NCBI GenBank assembly: GCA_003508835.1
Contig: PUFA01000077.1
Coordinates: 5,222,001-5,286,000 of the forward strand
Direction of reading: 5' to 3'
DNA: 64,000 nt
Source: Eonycteris spelaea
Lineage: Eukaryota; Chordata; Mammalia; Chiroptera; Pteropodidae
Part shown: positions 54,245-64,000 of the stretch, piece after piece
Layout: every line of letters begins with the position of its first letter
How positions within the stretch are numbered: position 1 is the stretch's first letter
The notes under the pieces: generated by a model
Seen by the model: only the letters and a program-made list of their open reading frames with translations
Told to the model about the DNA's origin: nothing
Databases searched by the model: none
Program-made: the position numbers and the translations under genes

Positions 54245-55690
54245 AAATGAGACAATTTCAGAGTAAAATTTATTCAATTCCAATTGTTTCCAATATTAGC
54301 CTTGGCTATGGGGACAAGTTAGGACCCAACAATCATAGTTTCTCTATTCACAGAGCTCACTTTCTGACAGAGGAAGCTCATCATAAACAAATGGCTACAA
54401 GGACTGATAAACCCATGAAGAAGACGTAAGTAGATTAAGTTGTTGAAAGTGACTTGTGGTTGTCAGAAGGGGTGGAAAGCAAGGTAAAGGAAGATCTCTC
54501 TGAGGTGGAGAAAGACCAGATGATCAAGAAGTCAAGCACTCCTAACAAAAAGTTTAGGAAAAGTAGCTTAAGCAGAAATGGATTTAGTTATAGAACAAAT
54601 TTAAGTTGGTATTGCTGAAAATCAGTGCATAGAATGAGGAATGAAGAGAGATCATTTGAGCCAGTATAAGAGGCCTCTACTTATTTTAGGTCCTTATATA
54701 TGGGTATAGTATGATTGAACATCATTGGTTGGTATTTTAATCAATATGGCTTATGATTTAATGACTGCTTTTAAAAGACAATCATGGCTTCCATGTGGAA
54801 AATGCAATATTAGAGGCATGTAATATTAGAGGCAGAGAGCAATAGGAAGTTTCTGTACTGTTCTAGGTAAGAAATAAAAATCTTCTATTGTAGTATTGGC
54901 AATAAAGATAAGTGATGAGATTAGGGTATATTTTAAAGGTATATCCTCCTGGGTTTTCTGGTTTTGTTAAATGTACAATATGAAGGAAATAGATAAATTC
55001 AAGATAATTTCTAGGTTTTAAGACAAAACAACTGAGTGAAAAAGAGTGCCATTTATTGTAATTAATGAAAGCTTACATAAAACCATTTGGGGTTATGTGG
55101 AGGAAAATAGCTCTGTTCTTGCCAAAATAATTTTAAAATGCTTATTATACTCCAAAATCAATATAAAATAAAGCATATGCATTTACGACTGACTATGCAG
55201 CTGAGGAGAGTTTTAGTGTTTGGCGATATAAATTAAGTATTTTAGAGTTTGGAGTATTAATCGAGTGTCACTAGTTTTTGTATATTATTTGATGAGCTAG
55301 ATTATCCAAGGAGAGAATATAAATAGAGAAGAAACAGTGGCAAAGGACAGATTCAAATTTAGTGAGGAAGGAAAGGACTAGGAAAGAAAAGGATAGTGAG
55401 AAGGAGCAACCAGTGAGGTGGAAAGAAGTTTGAGTCATAAAAACTAACAAAGAAAATGTTTTCAAAGCAAAAGAATCAGACCATTAACTTTTAAAGTAGT
55501 ATGAGAGATTTGGTAAGATGAGGAAAGAATATTAACCATGGGTTCTGACGGTAATGGGGTTACATGGTGGTCTAGATGATAGACATTTTAGTGAGAGTTT
55601 GGGATTAAAAGTCCAATTGCAGTGGCCAGGAAAGGACTGAGTGTCAAGAAAGAGAAGGCAGGGAGAGTGGGTGATATTTTAAAGAGTTCT
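54245..55690 (-). repeat. L2 LINE, 3' UTR through RT region, antisense
   Basis: This is the longest L2 stretch. In order: 'cacagagctcactttctgac' , 'gatctctctgaggtggagaa', 'gaggcagagagcaataggaa', 'gggtatattttaaaggtata', 'gagaatataaatagagaaga', 'aaaggatagtgagaaggagc', 'aaccagtgaggtggaaagaa'. These match antisense L2 from the 'gagcttacattctagt' tail through 'ggaggctattgcagtaatcc' and the segment coding the RT palm and the 'GAPQGS'-type motif on the minus strand. It is too decayed to encode RT. An internal 16-bp tandem duplication lies at 54806-54837. Confidence 0.7.
54806..54837 (+). repeat. 16-bp direct tandem duplication
   Basis: aatattagaggcatgt at 54806-54821 is followed at once by aatattagaggcagag. 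Confidence 0.9.
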
Positions 55691-56879
55691 GTGTTGAAAC
55701 ACATTGCAAATTTGGGATCCCAGCTAGAGTAATCAGGGTGGGGGGGCGGGGCTAAGACTTCTTTGCGTGTGTGTTTTGTTTGTTTGTTTTTGATTTAACA
55801 TACCTGCTCTTAAGGCATACCTTTATGCCCCTAGGAATGACCGATAAGGAAGAAAATAACCATTGACACATCATAGAGTGAAAAAAACCAAATTGGTTTA
55901 ATGGTGTCTCTTCACAAGTTAATCCCAAGATAAACATAGAATTATAATCAGTCTGTCTAAACCAGAAAAACTTAATACAATAAAGTGATAACAGGTTGGA
56001 TTTCAGCATATGTTACAACTGGTAAGATTGATTTAGCTCTACTGTGCTCCACTATTGATGATGTGTAGTTGATAAAGATGACGAATTTGCCCTAAAAGAG
56101 GTTAAACAGAATCCAGGAGAAAAATAAAAACGTGTTGTACTTCAGCTACTTTTCCCAAAGAAAACTGACTGAATTTAGGGAGGAAAAAAATGAAAGAAGT
56201 CGGGAAGTGTTCACTTCTAAAACCATGCCAGGGGACACAAATGTGACAAGAAGTGTGTGGATAGCATGATCTTAATCGACGTAAGACAAGGGGTCAATAA
56301 CTACAGAAATGTAGGCAAAGATTATAGCTGCAGAGTAGGTTATCTTCAAAATCTGTTGTGTGAAACTGAAGGTGAAGACTTAAAGCAGATCAACCTTAGT
56401 GAGTCTCACAAAAGTAAAATTTAAAACATGTGACAAAACACACAACGAGCAAAGTTAACATCTTCCCAGACAAAGTGAAAGAATAGTCTCAAATGAGTTA
56501 TTTGTGTCAAAAAAGAACTCGATGACTTTAGGAGATGACTTGTTTCAGTGTTGGTCTAGCCCTTTTTCCACTTTGGAAGAGTTAATACCCCAAATTCCCC
56601 ATGCAGAGGTGTTATGTCACAAAGGGACACTATGTGACTTGTAGGTGTCTATATCACCAAACCCAGGAACCAGGTCACAGTGTCTGTGTAGGATGCTTGC
56701 TCTAATGGCTTCTCTATAGCTTCTAGCAAGGCACCTAACCTGATAAGTTACTAAAAAAATATTTGGGAATGATGTGACAACTAATTCCCAAACTTCTGTT
56801 CGAACCAGTTTGGCTGATAATTTATATTTCCAAGTACACAAAGAACGTTCCTCAGGAGTCATTTGTATTTAGTATCTGC
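55691..56879. other. Unassigned non-coding sequence
   Basis: Contains a G-rich spot at 55738-55751 and a short TTTG run (55777-55790). No repeat family recognised. Confidence 0.5.
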
Positions 56880-57065
56880 TTCTTATAACATCTGGTAGAC
56901 TTCTGCAGTGCTTTTAACACCTTCAGCCCCCCAAAGTACTTTCACACATGGGCTTGCTTTAGCCTCAGGGCATCTCAGGGAAGTGGGTAAGATGACCAAA
57001 TTCATCTGCATTTTATAAGCCAGAAGCTTCTTCAGAATGGGAAGTAATTAATCTCCCTTAGCTAA
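56880..57065 (-). repeat. MIR-like SINE, antisense
   Basis: 'cagtgcttttaacaccttca', 'aaagtactttcacacatggg', 'ctgcattttataagccagaa' loosely follow reverse-MIR order. Weak. Confidence 0.4.
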
Positions 57066-57863
57066 AGAAACCCCATGAACTGCCCAGGAAGGGCCTGGCT
57101 GTGTGGTTGGAACCACCTGTATTTGGTCATATCTGAACTCTTTAAAAGCATGTTCCTTGGCAAAATTACTTCAAATATGAGGGGCCTGGAATTTCAGGCA
57201 AACATTCTTACAAATGCAGATACATCAACTTTGGCAGACATGTTACAGAAAGGATGCAAATGTAGATCGAAATAGCAGATGTGTAATTTATATATTATGC
57301 AAGACTATGTATTTCTCCACAGAAAATAGAGAAATAGTTACTTTGAAATATCCTCAAAGATCACACTTTATTAAAACTAACTGGACTTTTAAAATTACAA
57401 ATATTTTTTTCTCCCATAAAATAATTAAAAGCTGCTGCTGCTTCTCAAAAATAAAAGAAGAAATAAATTTGAAATATGCTGCCTTCATTTAGGCATATCT
57501 GTGGCACCTTTAATTTTGAGCTTTTATTGTGATGGTCATAAATAAAACCAATTTCTGATCATTTTTCTCCATAGTCTAAACGTTCTTCCTTTTATCTACT
57601 TAATTATCATTATTATTTTCATTTTCTTTTATATGAATAAGGGAGAGAAAATTTGAGGTCCTCCAAAAAACATATTACATCTACTGCATGCCTTTTTCTT
57701 GCAAATTAACATTTAAACAAAGTGACCTGTTTTTAAAAGTTCACTGCCTGTTTTTTAGCCACTAAGAATGAAGTACCAGAAGCAGAGAGTTAAATTGCAC
57801 ATTTTGCGATCTAAAAGTCTTTACCTCCGAAAAAATAATTGACTCCTTGTCCTCTTTTATCAC

Positions 57864-57865
<2 letters not shown>
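57066..57865. other. Unassigned AT-rich sequence, repeat-free
   Basis: No repeat recognised. 57480-57830 has clustered TAAT/ATTA and TTTAAA-like sites typical of, but not specific for, conserved developmental enhancers. Two overlapping plus frames (66 and 92 codons) have no signature. Confidence 0.4.

Positions 57866-57916
<51 letters not shown>
57866..57916. repeat. Pure (TG)n microsatellite
   Basis: About 25 uninterrupted TG units, preceded by a short CA stretch (cacac), so the boundary reads CACAC-TGTGT. Confidence 0.97.
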
Positions 57917-57922
<6 letters not shown>

Positions 57923-58122
57923 GAGCTCAACTGTGACTTAATATTTGTTTTCTTTTGAATTCTACAAACTAGCAGAAAAGTGGCCAGATGGATAATCTGG
58001 TGTCGGTGTTCTGGACCTGTCTCTGAAGCCTGGGATTAGCTGTTGTGAGCGATTCGTTTAACTCTCTCCACTTGGCTTCAAGCCCTCTTATGAAGAACTG
58101 CACTAGCACCGAATCAGATACT

Positions 58123-58152
58123 TAAAAAAAAAACAAAAACAAAAACAAAAAA
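58123..58152. repeat. A-rich (AAAAAC)n
   Basis: A10 followed by three to four AAAAAC units. Confidence 0.95.
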
Positions 58153-58702
58153 CCCTTACCCGGAAAAACTCTTGTTTGTCAAAGAATACAGCTAAATACC
58201 ATCACTTCTGATAAAAAGTGCTATTGGAATATTTTGGGAACTGTGCAGACTTTTTCTGTCCTACAGAAGAGGGAAGAGGGCCAAAACCCTAACCTGTGGC
58301 CTGGCCAATCGTTTCAAAGCACATCCACAGTTGTTACATTGTTTTCGTAATTACTCTGTAGGCGAAGGGTAAAGCAGACAGTGTCATCTCATTTGATAGA
58401 TGGAGAGACCTGGGCAGCTCCATCTCACTTTCCTTATTTCTCCCGAAGTTGCCCATATTCTCTCAAACACAGAACCTGACATTTCCTCGGAAGTTCATCT
58501 ATTTATTACTTTTCACTAGAATCCATTAATCTAGTACTAGGATTCATTCTTTCCCCTCCATATCTGGCCTTATTAATGTCCTAGACCACAAATTCATCTT
58601 TCACGCCTAGACAACTTCTGTAACTTTCCATCTGTCCTCCCTTGCTGTGTCTTCTTTTCCTTTTAGGTTGTGTTCAGAAGCTAGACAGATACAGATTCAT
58701 TA
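58153..58702. other. Unassigned non-coding sequence
   Basis: No repeat family or gene recognised. Confidence 0.5.
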
Positions 58703-58826
58703 GAAGAAATAAAAGGGGGAAGAGGAGGAGAGGAAGGAGGAGGGGAAGGAGAAAGACAAGCATAGGAGGAAGAGGAGGAGATGGAGGAGGAGGGGAAGAA
58801 GAGGAAGAAAGAAGAAGAAGAAAAAT
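58703..58826 (+). repeat. 124-bp purine-rich (GGA/GAA)n tract
   Basis: Nearly all bases are A or G on the + strand, with only a few pyrimidines. Units are irregular GGA, GAA, GGGGA. It encodes an artificial Arg/Lys/Glu/Gly-rich frame (58642-58854), which is not a gene. Confidence 0.9.
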
Positions 58827-58849
58827 AGAACATGACAATACAAAAAAAT

Positions 58850-59520
58850 TATAGGAGGTGTTCTAGAGGAGCTGGAAGACGTTTAGCATCACTGGAGATC
58901 GGAGTAAAGGTAAGGACTTGTGTGCAATGAGGCTGGAGAAGGAAGTGGGAGCAGGTCATACACACATTTATATTCTCTGTCAAGAAAGGTTTATTCTGAA
59001 AGCAAGGATGTTTTACAAGTTTTACATATGAAAATGGCATAATCAAATATGGATGCTCGCAAAATCAATCACACTCAGGTAATAAAATAAAGATACTAGT
59101 ACATAAGGAGACCCGTACAGTACAAAGGATAGAATTTCATTCAGAAGCCTGCATCAGGAATCTAGCCAAGGGATTATGATATTCTATGTTAAAGTACTGG
59201 CGATGAGGTGAATAAAGGTAGATTGCTTTTAAAATACACGGGAAATGGACTTAAAATGCCTGGTTAATAGTTAGAAGTAAAAGTGACTATTGAAGAAATC
59301 AAGAATAATTCATAAACTCTCACTGGAGAAGTAGTTTATGATGGTGTTCTTCCCTGAACGGACAACACAAGATTTAAGCTCTATTTTTAAAATGATTATT
59401 AGGTGCTTGGGTACATCCAAATGGATATGTCACATAGACAGTTTAATGTACATGACTAAGGTTTAGGGAAAACGTAAACTTAGGTGTCATTTTTAACAAT
59501 GGAGCAGCTGTTTAATAAAT
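58850..59520 (-). repeat. L2 LINE, antisense
   Basis: 'tgtgcaatgaggctggagaa', 'gcaggtcatacacacattta', 'ttattctgaaagcaaggatg', then further on 'taggtgcttgggtacatcca', 'aatggatatgtcacatagac' and 'aacttaggtgtcatttttaa' follow antisense L2 ('agtgtggctggag ... ggccagatcatgtaggg ... gttagacatccaagtggagatgtcgagtagg ... aaatttgggagtcgtcag'). Confidence 0.6.
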
Positions 59521-60364
59521 ACAAATGTCCCTAAAACCGGACCTTGCTCAGGAAGGATGCTAAAAAGAGTGAGTGCTATTTACATCCATCTTCTCTACTT
59601 TGGGCACCAGTTTAGTGTTAAATATATAAAATAATTTTTTTTCCAGTGTGTCATTTCACCTGCCTAGAAGCTCAACCGTAATCACTTGACAGTAGATCAA
59701 AGATATAAAATAAAGAACCCTCATCTACTTAGAAATCCAGGGATGGAGTCAAATTACATGTAAAGTTTCCAGAAACAATGTGATCATTCACACTTAATGA
59801 TTACTAGATGTCTAATACTACATTATATACTGTGCACTAAAGCCACTATTTTCTTTATTTTATGTTAGGCTACACTACATCACCCAGTCTAATGAGTCGT
59901 ACTTATTAAATGTAAACATAGACATATATGTGCACAGATACCCCAGGTAGACTATAATCATAGACACCTGACTCCCCGTATTTTCCGTCCCTCTTTACTG
60001 AGACTCATGTAGCAAGGACCACCCATTCCCAGTGCTCTTGGCCTCTGGCCTCTGATCTGGTGGTATTTGAAAAGTTAAATTTTCCAACACAGAACCAGGT
60101 TAAGAAAAAACATGCTGCTCTCACACCTTGCCTTCTAATTGAATGTAGCCTCAGGCTAACATTTCTGATTTCCTATCTACATCCTATTTTTGAGGTACGG
60201 TCTTTTCAAAATCGAAGTTCTGTACTCCCATGCTGTTCCCTCGCCAGTCTTGTGTGGCGGGGCTCTCTTGGTTTTGTTCTAATTCTCCTCATCTATTGCC
60301 ATCTCACAGATGTCATCTCACCCTCACTTCCACTTCTTTCTGTAACTTGATTTGCACATACTAC
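59521..60364. other. Unassigned non-coding sequence
   Basis: No confident repeat. A 96-codon plus-strand frame (60060-60350) is Leu/Ser-rich and lacks a family signature. Confidence 0.5.
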
Positions 60365-60965
60365 CTAGATTTAGTGCCCTGACTCCTTCACGTTATTCTG
60401 TCCTATTCTGTTCTGCACTCTCATCCTTTCTCCCTGGGGCCACTTCCCCACAGAGGCAGGAAGGGCTCATCACGTGGTCTGCTGACCCTTCTGTGTTCTG
60501 GGACACCTCTTTAGTCTCTGGGCTGCTCTTTTGTCTCTCTGCTCTGAGATCTATTCCCCAGCCTTCCGCTGCTCTGCTCTGGGTCGTGGAAGTCTGATCT
60601 CTGCAAACTACATTTCTGGATCGTTTTAACTAACAAATGGAAAGTGTTAGCAATAGATTGGGAACTGGGAGGGAGGAGCAGTCCAAGTTATTTCTTCCCT
60701 CATTTTACTTTGGGCGGCAGTTCCAACGTTGGCTGAGTCTCCTCTGTGATTCCAGCTCTTACTGGATGTGCTGGCTCTTGGCCTCTGTGGCCTCCACCTC
60801 CTTTAACTCTCCATCTCAAGGAGTGTTACCAGTTCTCTCTTCTGCTCAAGTCTGGGCTGTTTCACTGTCCTCCGACTGGCTTTTCAGCGTTTCCAATATT
60901 TCTAGAGCTATTTTGCGTTATTGAATTTTTTCCATCGAACTGTGTTTTTCTGACCGATCCCTGAT
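60365..60965 (+). repeat. Unclassified old interspersed repeat, sense
   Basis: 'cacttccccacagaggcagg', 'aagggctcatcacgtggtct', 'aacaaatggaaagtgttagc', 'gggaactgggagggaggagc', 'tgagtctcctctgtgattcc' and a distal 'tgaccgatccctgatcagta' reproduce, in order, a common mammalian repeat that I remember but cannot name (an L1M 3'-end or an LTR are both possible). It accounts for the three overlapping plus-strand frames of 72-95 codons. Confidence 0.5.
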
Positions 60966-61958
60966 CAGTACACATTTTCATCTACCTCTAGTGACAGAAT
61001 CTGCCAGCTGAATTTGAACAAATGAGGGTATGATTATGATAGTCCAAAATAAGTGTTTTCCCTATGGTTTAGTCTTGATTCTTATTTTTTTTTTTTAAAC
61101 TCTCCTTGATTTTCCTTTAAGTTTAGTTTTTATATTCCTCTCTTCCTGACTTTCTTAGGTTTTCCTCACTACCTCAGTTTGCTTTTGCTTGTTTGTTGTT
61201 TTTAAAATTGTTTTTGTTGTCATATTCCATATTCCATTGGGTTGATTGCTTGTTTATATTATATCTAACACATTTGCCAATATTTTTCAGAGTCTTTATA
61301 AAAAGGTTAAAAATTTAGACTTCATATATACATTTTTCCACAATAGATGTCAATTTTATCTTGAGTTCAAATCTGTTTGGTGTGAAAAATACAACCATTT
61401 ATTTGCTTTCATAGCATTGTCTACAAAATTGTTAGCTATAGCTGTCAGTAAATACTCATGAATTCAAAGCAGCTTTCGGATCTCTGCTGAAAGTGGGCCT
61501 TATTAAACAACTTGGCTTTGTGAGGAAAAAATTTACTTTCAATGAGTTTTGATTCATCACACTTGCACAGTCTTTCTCTTTCACACACACACACACCACA
61601 AAACAACGTCAAAGGTAAATTTTTTTCTGTCTACTTTTTCTTTTGCATCATTAATCATTCTCTCTGTCTGGGTTTTGTGTTTTTAGCCACTTCCAGTATC
61701 TCTATATAAGGATTGTAGAAACATATATCACATCCGATCTTTTCATTGAATTTTGTCTCTTTTCCTTTCTTTCTCAACAAATAATAAAATTTTGAAGACC
61801 TTAATCACATTTGAGGGTCTGATGGCTGGACCTTATATAAGACTTTACATATAGTAAATGTACAATAATTGTTAGTTGAATAGAACTAAACAAAAAACAA
61901 ACACTGAAATGTAAAAATGTTTAAAAGTCAGAAGTAATTTGTCACTTTGAAAAATTGT

Positions 61959-61961
<3 letters not shown>
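60966..61961. other. Unassigned AT-rich sequence
   Basis: T12 run near 61086-61097 and a short CA run at 61584-61595. A weak L2/MIR 3'-end-like segment ('catatagtaaatgtacaata') lies at 61830-61880. Confidence 0.5.

Positions 61962-62005
<44 letters not shown>
61962..62005. repeat. Pure (GT)n microsatellite
   Basis: 22 uninterrupted GT units, third long (TG)/(GT) array of the window. Confidence 0.97.
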
Positions 62006-62006
<1 letters not shown>

Positions 62007-62539
62007 TTTCTTCAGCAGATAATGCTTTAGGGCTCTAAAAGTAACAAATACTTTCATACATTCTGCTTGAAAATAAAAATGTGCAGCCCAGATTCTGCAA
62101 TATTGTGATGGAAATGTCTTCCAATATAAATTTTGATACATGGCAGGAGATCAACAAATTGCTGCTGGTTGAAGAAATGAATTACCAGTCCTTGAGGCAA
62201 ACTTTCATTCATCTTTATAACTTCTGTTTTATTCACATTTCTATCCCCTTAAAATTCTTGGCCCCAATTATTTTCTCAACATTCTTCTATAAATTGAATT
62301 AATAAGATAATTTGTAGAAGTTAATTCTTGCCTATGTTGATTGTTTTGGGGTCTAGCTACAAATTTTATTGGTGAATAAATAGAAAATATTATATCATTT
62401 CCTAGGAAATATGATGAGAGTTCTACCTTTTAAGAGTGTGTCTTACAAGATTTTTATCATTTCGTTGATAGATGGCTTGTGGTCTAATTCTTTCCTGTGG
62501 AGCACAGGTGTGATCCCAGAATATTCAAGTCACATACCT
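62006..62539. other. Unassigned non-coding sequence
   Basis: No repeat or gene recognised; opposite-strand frames overlap at 62054-62302. Confidence 0.5.
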
Positions 62540-62712
62540 TTTCTATACAGTTTATAGTGAGCTTCCGAAGGTGGGAATGGTGTCCTGTTCGTCTTTGTGT
62601 TTAGAGCTTCAAATCCCACCACCCTGTTGCAATGGCATCCTGTGCCTCAGGACACGTAACAGTGCCAGAAATATAACTGATATTTAGTAAGTGTTTACTG
62701 AATGGATGATAA
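62540..62712 (+). repeat. L2 LINE 3' end, sense
   Basis: 'ttatagtgagcttccgaagg', 'tgggaatggtgtcctgttcg', 'acacgtaacagtgccagaaa' and 'tttagtaagtgtttactgaa' match the L2 3' end, with about 30 extra bases between 'tctttgtgtttagagc' and 'cacgtaacagtgcc'. Confidence 0.6.
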
Positions 62713-63639
62713 CTTAAGAAAATAATATGTTCATGCAATTGCTCTGAGGAGCAAAGGAATAAAGCAGCCAGCAGCACTTCCAGGAAGCAACTGAGAAACA
62801 CGCTTTGGCACCTACCATTCAATCATCTTAACTTCAGTCTTGAAGCTTAAGAAATAAAAGTCAGAGCCAAGTAAGGATAGCTCGAGCCAACTACATTTTC
62901 ATTTCCCAGGCCACTGATTACTTCACTAAATCTCTCACTTTGCTGAATATGTAAAATCAATTATAATTATAAGATGCAAGGGACAGAAACTTTTTGGAAA
63001 ATTGTTTTGGTTATTAATAAAAGATTACAATGTCAAGACATGGATTACCACCATAAAAACCTACATCTTAGCATTATTTGAATTCAGTAGAAAATAGACA
63101 GACGTAGATGTGATGAATTACCTCTGAATTTGTGTCTCCGTGCCTCTCCATTGTGCACTGTCTCTGTACCTGAACCAAATAAATGTTCTCAGTAGTTGTT
63201 TTCTTACAATGGGCAAGGTTGCCAGGTCTTTGAAAAGTACCTGACTTTCAGGTACCAACAGACCCTGCGGAAGTCTCTCCAGGTCTAAACTCTTACCAAC
63301 ATAAACTTTATTGCCATTTTATTTCTCTGATTTCTGTCCAGTTTCCTGTGTCCTTCAGACCAGAATACTTTGATGCTTTGTCCAGACTATCATTCCTTGG
63401 CTATGCACCAACCTTGGATACTGCCTTGAAGATTTTCCTGATTTGATTTCCAGCTTGAGAATTAGGTTAGCTACACTGCTATTGCTGTGCCCACCTCTGG
63501 CCCATAGAATCTCAAACTTTATCCAAAAAGGCCCAGGACTTTTGTTCTTCTCCGGAAGGAATATTCAGACCGCAGATGGATCATCTCACGCTTCTGTAAA
63601 GAGAGATCTGTGCCCTTTTCCTCACACTCTTTCCTTGTT
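62713..63639. other. Unassigned non-coding sequence
   Basis: No repeat family or gene recognised. The 78-codon plus frame (63443-63679) has no motif. Confidence 0.5.
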
Positions 63640-63815
63640 TGAAACCTCTCTTCATGTGCTCCCTCTGTCCAATTCTTAATTATTGTTCAAGATTTGTCTC
63701 AACTGTCAACTCAATTAAGAACTTTCCCCTGTACTAACTTATGATGCTGAGCATTCCAAATATACTTTGTCCATACCTCCCATTTGTTCCTTATCTCTTA
63801 TTGCCTCATGTTTTA
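63640..63815 (+). repeat. L2-like LINE fragment, sense
   Basis: 'attgttcaagatttgtctca', 'actgtcaactcaattaagaa', 'ctttcccctgtactaactta' resemble L2 'cttcaagactcagctcaaatgtcacctcctccgggaagccttccctga'. The remainder to the window end is unassigned. Confidence 0.45.
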
Positions 63816-64000
63816 ATAATCACTTAAAGTAAAAATATATTAAACTCACAATAACCCTGCAAATGATTGTAATTATTTTTGAGGGTTCTGAGGGAGCTAC
63901 GTTATACAATTCTTGGTATCTTTTACTATACTTGGAAAATGTTTTGCATATAAGTAAACTATAGAATGGGATCTGGAATAACCACTCAGAGATGTTTGGA

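Noticed and set aside
58642..58854. Arg/Lys/Glu-rich 70-codon frame resembling a nuclear protein tail
   Set aside because: It is the translation of a purine-only simple repeat.
60365..60965. Ser/Leu-rich plus-strand frames as a small secreted protein gene
   Set aside because: Three phases are open at once over an interspersed repeat, indicating composition rather than coding.
1..64000. CRISPR array, operon, phage or other prokaryotic system
   Set aside because: Tandem repeats here are simple sequence or two-copy duplications without spacers, and the repeat families are mammalian.

Overview
This window looks like ordinary non-coding nuclear DNA of a placental mammal, either intergenic or deep intronic. 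The evidence is the repeat content: MIR and L2 fragments throughout, old L1 (L1M-type) pieces, MLT1-type LTRs, hAT and Tigger-type DNA transposon fossils, retroposed copies of small RNA genes (U6 and 5S rRNA), and many pure microsatellites. I found no supportable protein-coding gene on either strand. The longest open frames are about 130 to 146 codons; they fall in or beside repeats and show no family signature. I see no Alu, no rodent B1/B2, no carnivore tRNA-Lys SINE, no equine ERE, no ruminant BovA/BovB and no pig SINE. The youngest-looking LINE piece (about 28070-28315) ends like the 3' ends I associate with laurasiatherian L1s. I therefore favour a SINE-poor laurasiatherian, but this is weak.

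Layout. 1-9 kb: mostly unassigned sequence with small L2, MIR and L1M 3'-end fragments and a hAT-like fossil (6400-6640). 9-14 kb: an antisense L1M piece (9030-10075), a pure (GA)n array, a (TATC)n array, a MER5A-like element and a (TG)n array. 14-19.5 kb: mostly unassigned, with a slightly GC-richer, ORF-dense patch (16.5-17.35 kb), then a U6 retropseudogene nested in an older repeat, and a 49-base poly(A). 20-28.5 kb: a sense L2 (20.3-21.2 kb), the largest repeat of the window (antisense L1M, 21.2-24.0 kb) abutted by a second L1 3' end, several MIRs, a 41-bp tandem duplication, a hAT fossil with recognisable termini, and a sense L1 3' end. 29-37 kb: MIR and L2 fragments plus two nearly complete Tigger-type MITE-like elements (Tigger2-like at 31.5 kb, MER2 at 34.5 kb).

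37-49 kb: L2 and MIR remnants, a 5S rRNA retropseudogene with a clear target-site duplication, and two repeat-free stretches that could be conserved regulatory sequence (about 43.3-43.5 and 47.3-48.0 kb). 49-55.7 kb: two MLT1-type LTRs in opposite orientations, a sense L2 3' part, a (TC)n/(TTTG)n pair and a long antisense L2. 56-64 kb: MIR, (GT)n and (TG)n arrays, a 124-bp purine-only-like tract, an antisense L2, an unclassified old repeat (60.4-61.0 kb) and L2 3' ends.

No genes here act together, and I found no undescribed molecular system. The best-supported items are records of L1-driven retroposition (5S and U6), TE-seeded simple repeats, and a few repeat-free candidate regulatory segments. 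Family names for old repeats come from remembered consensus sequences, not from a search; boundaries are generally good to a few tens of bases unless exact termini are described.
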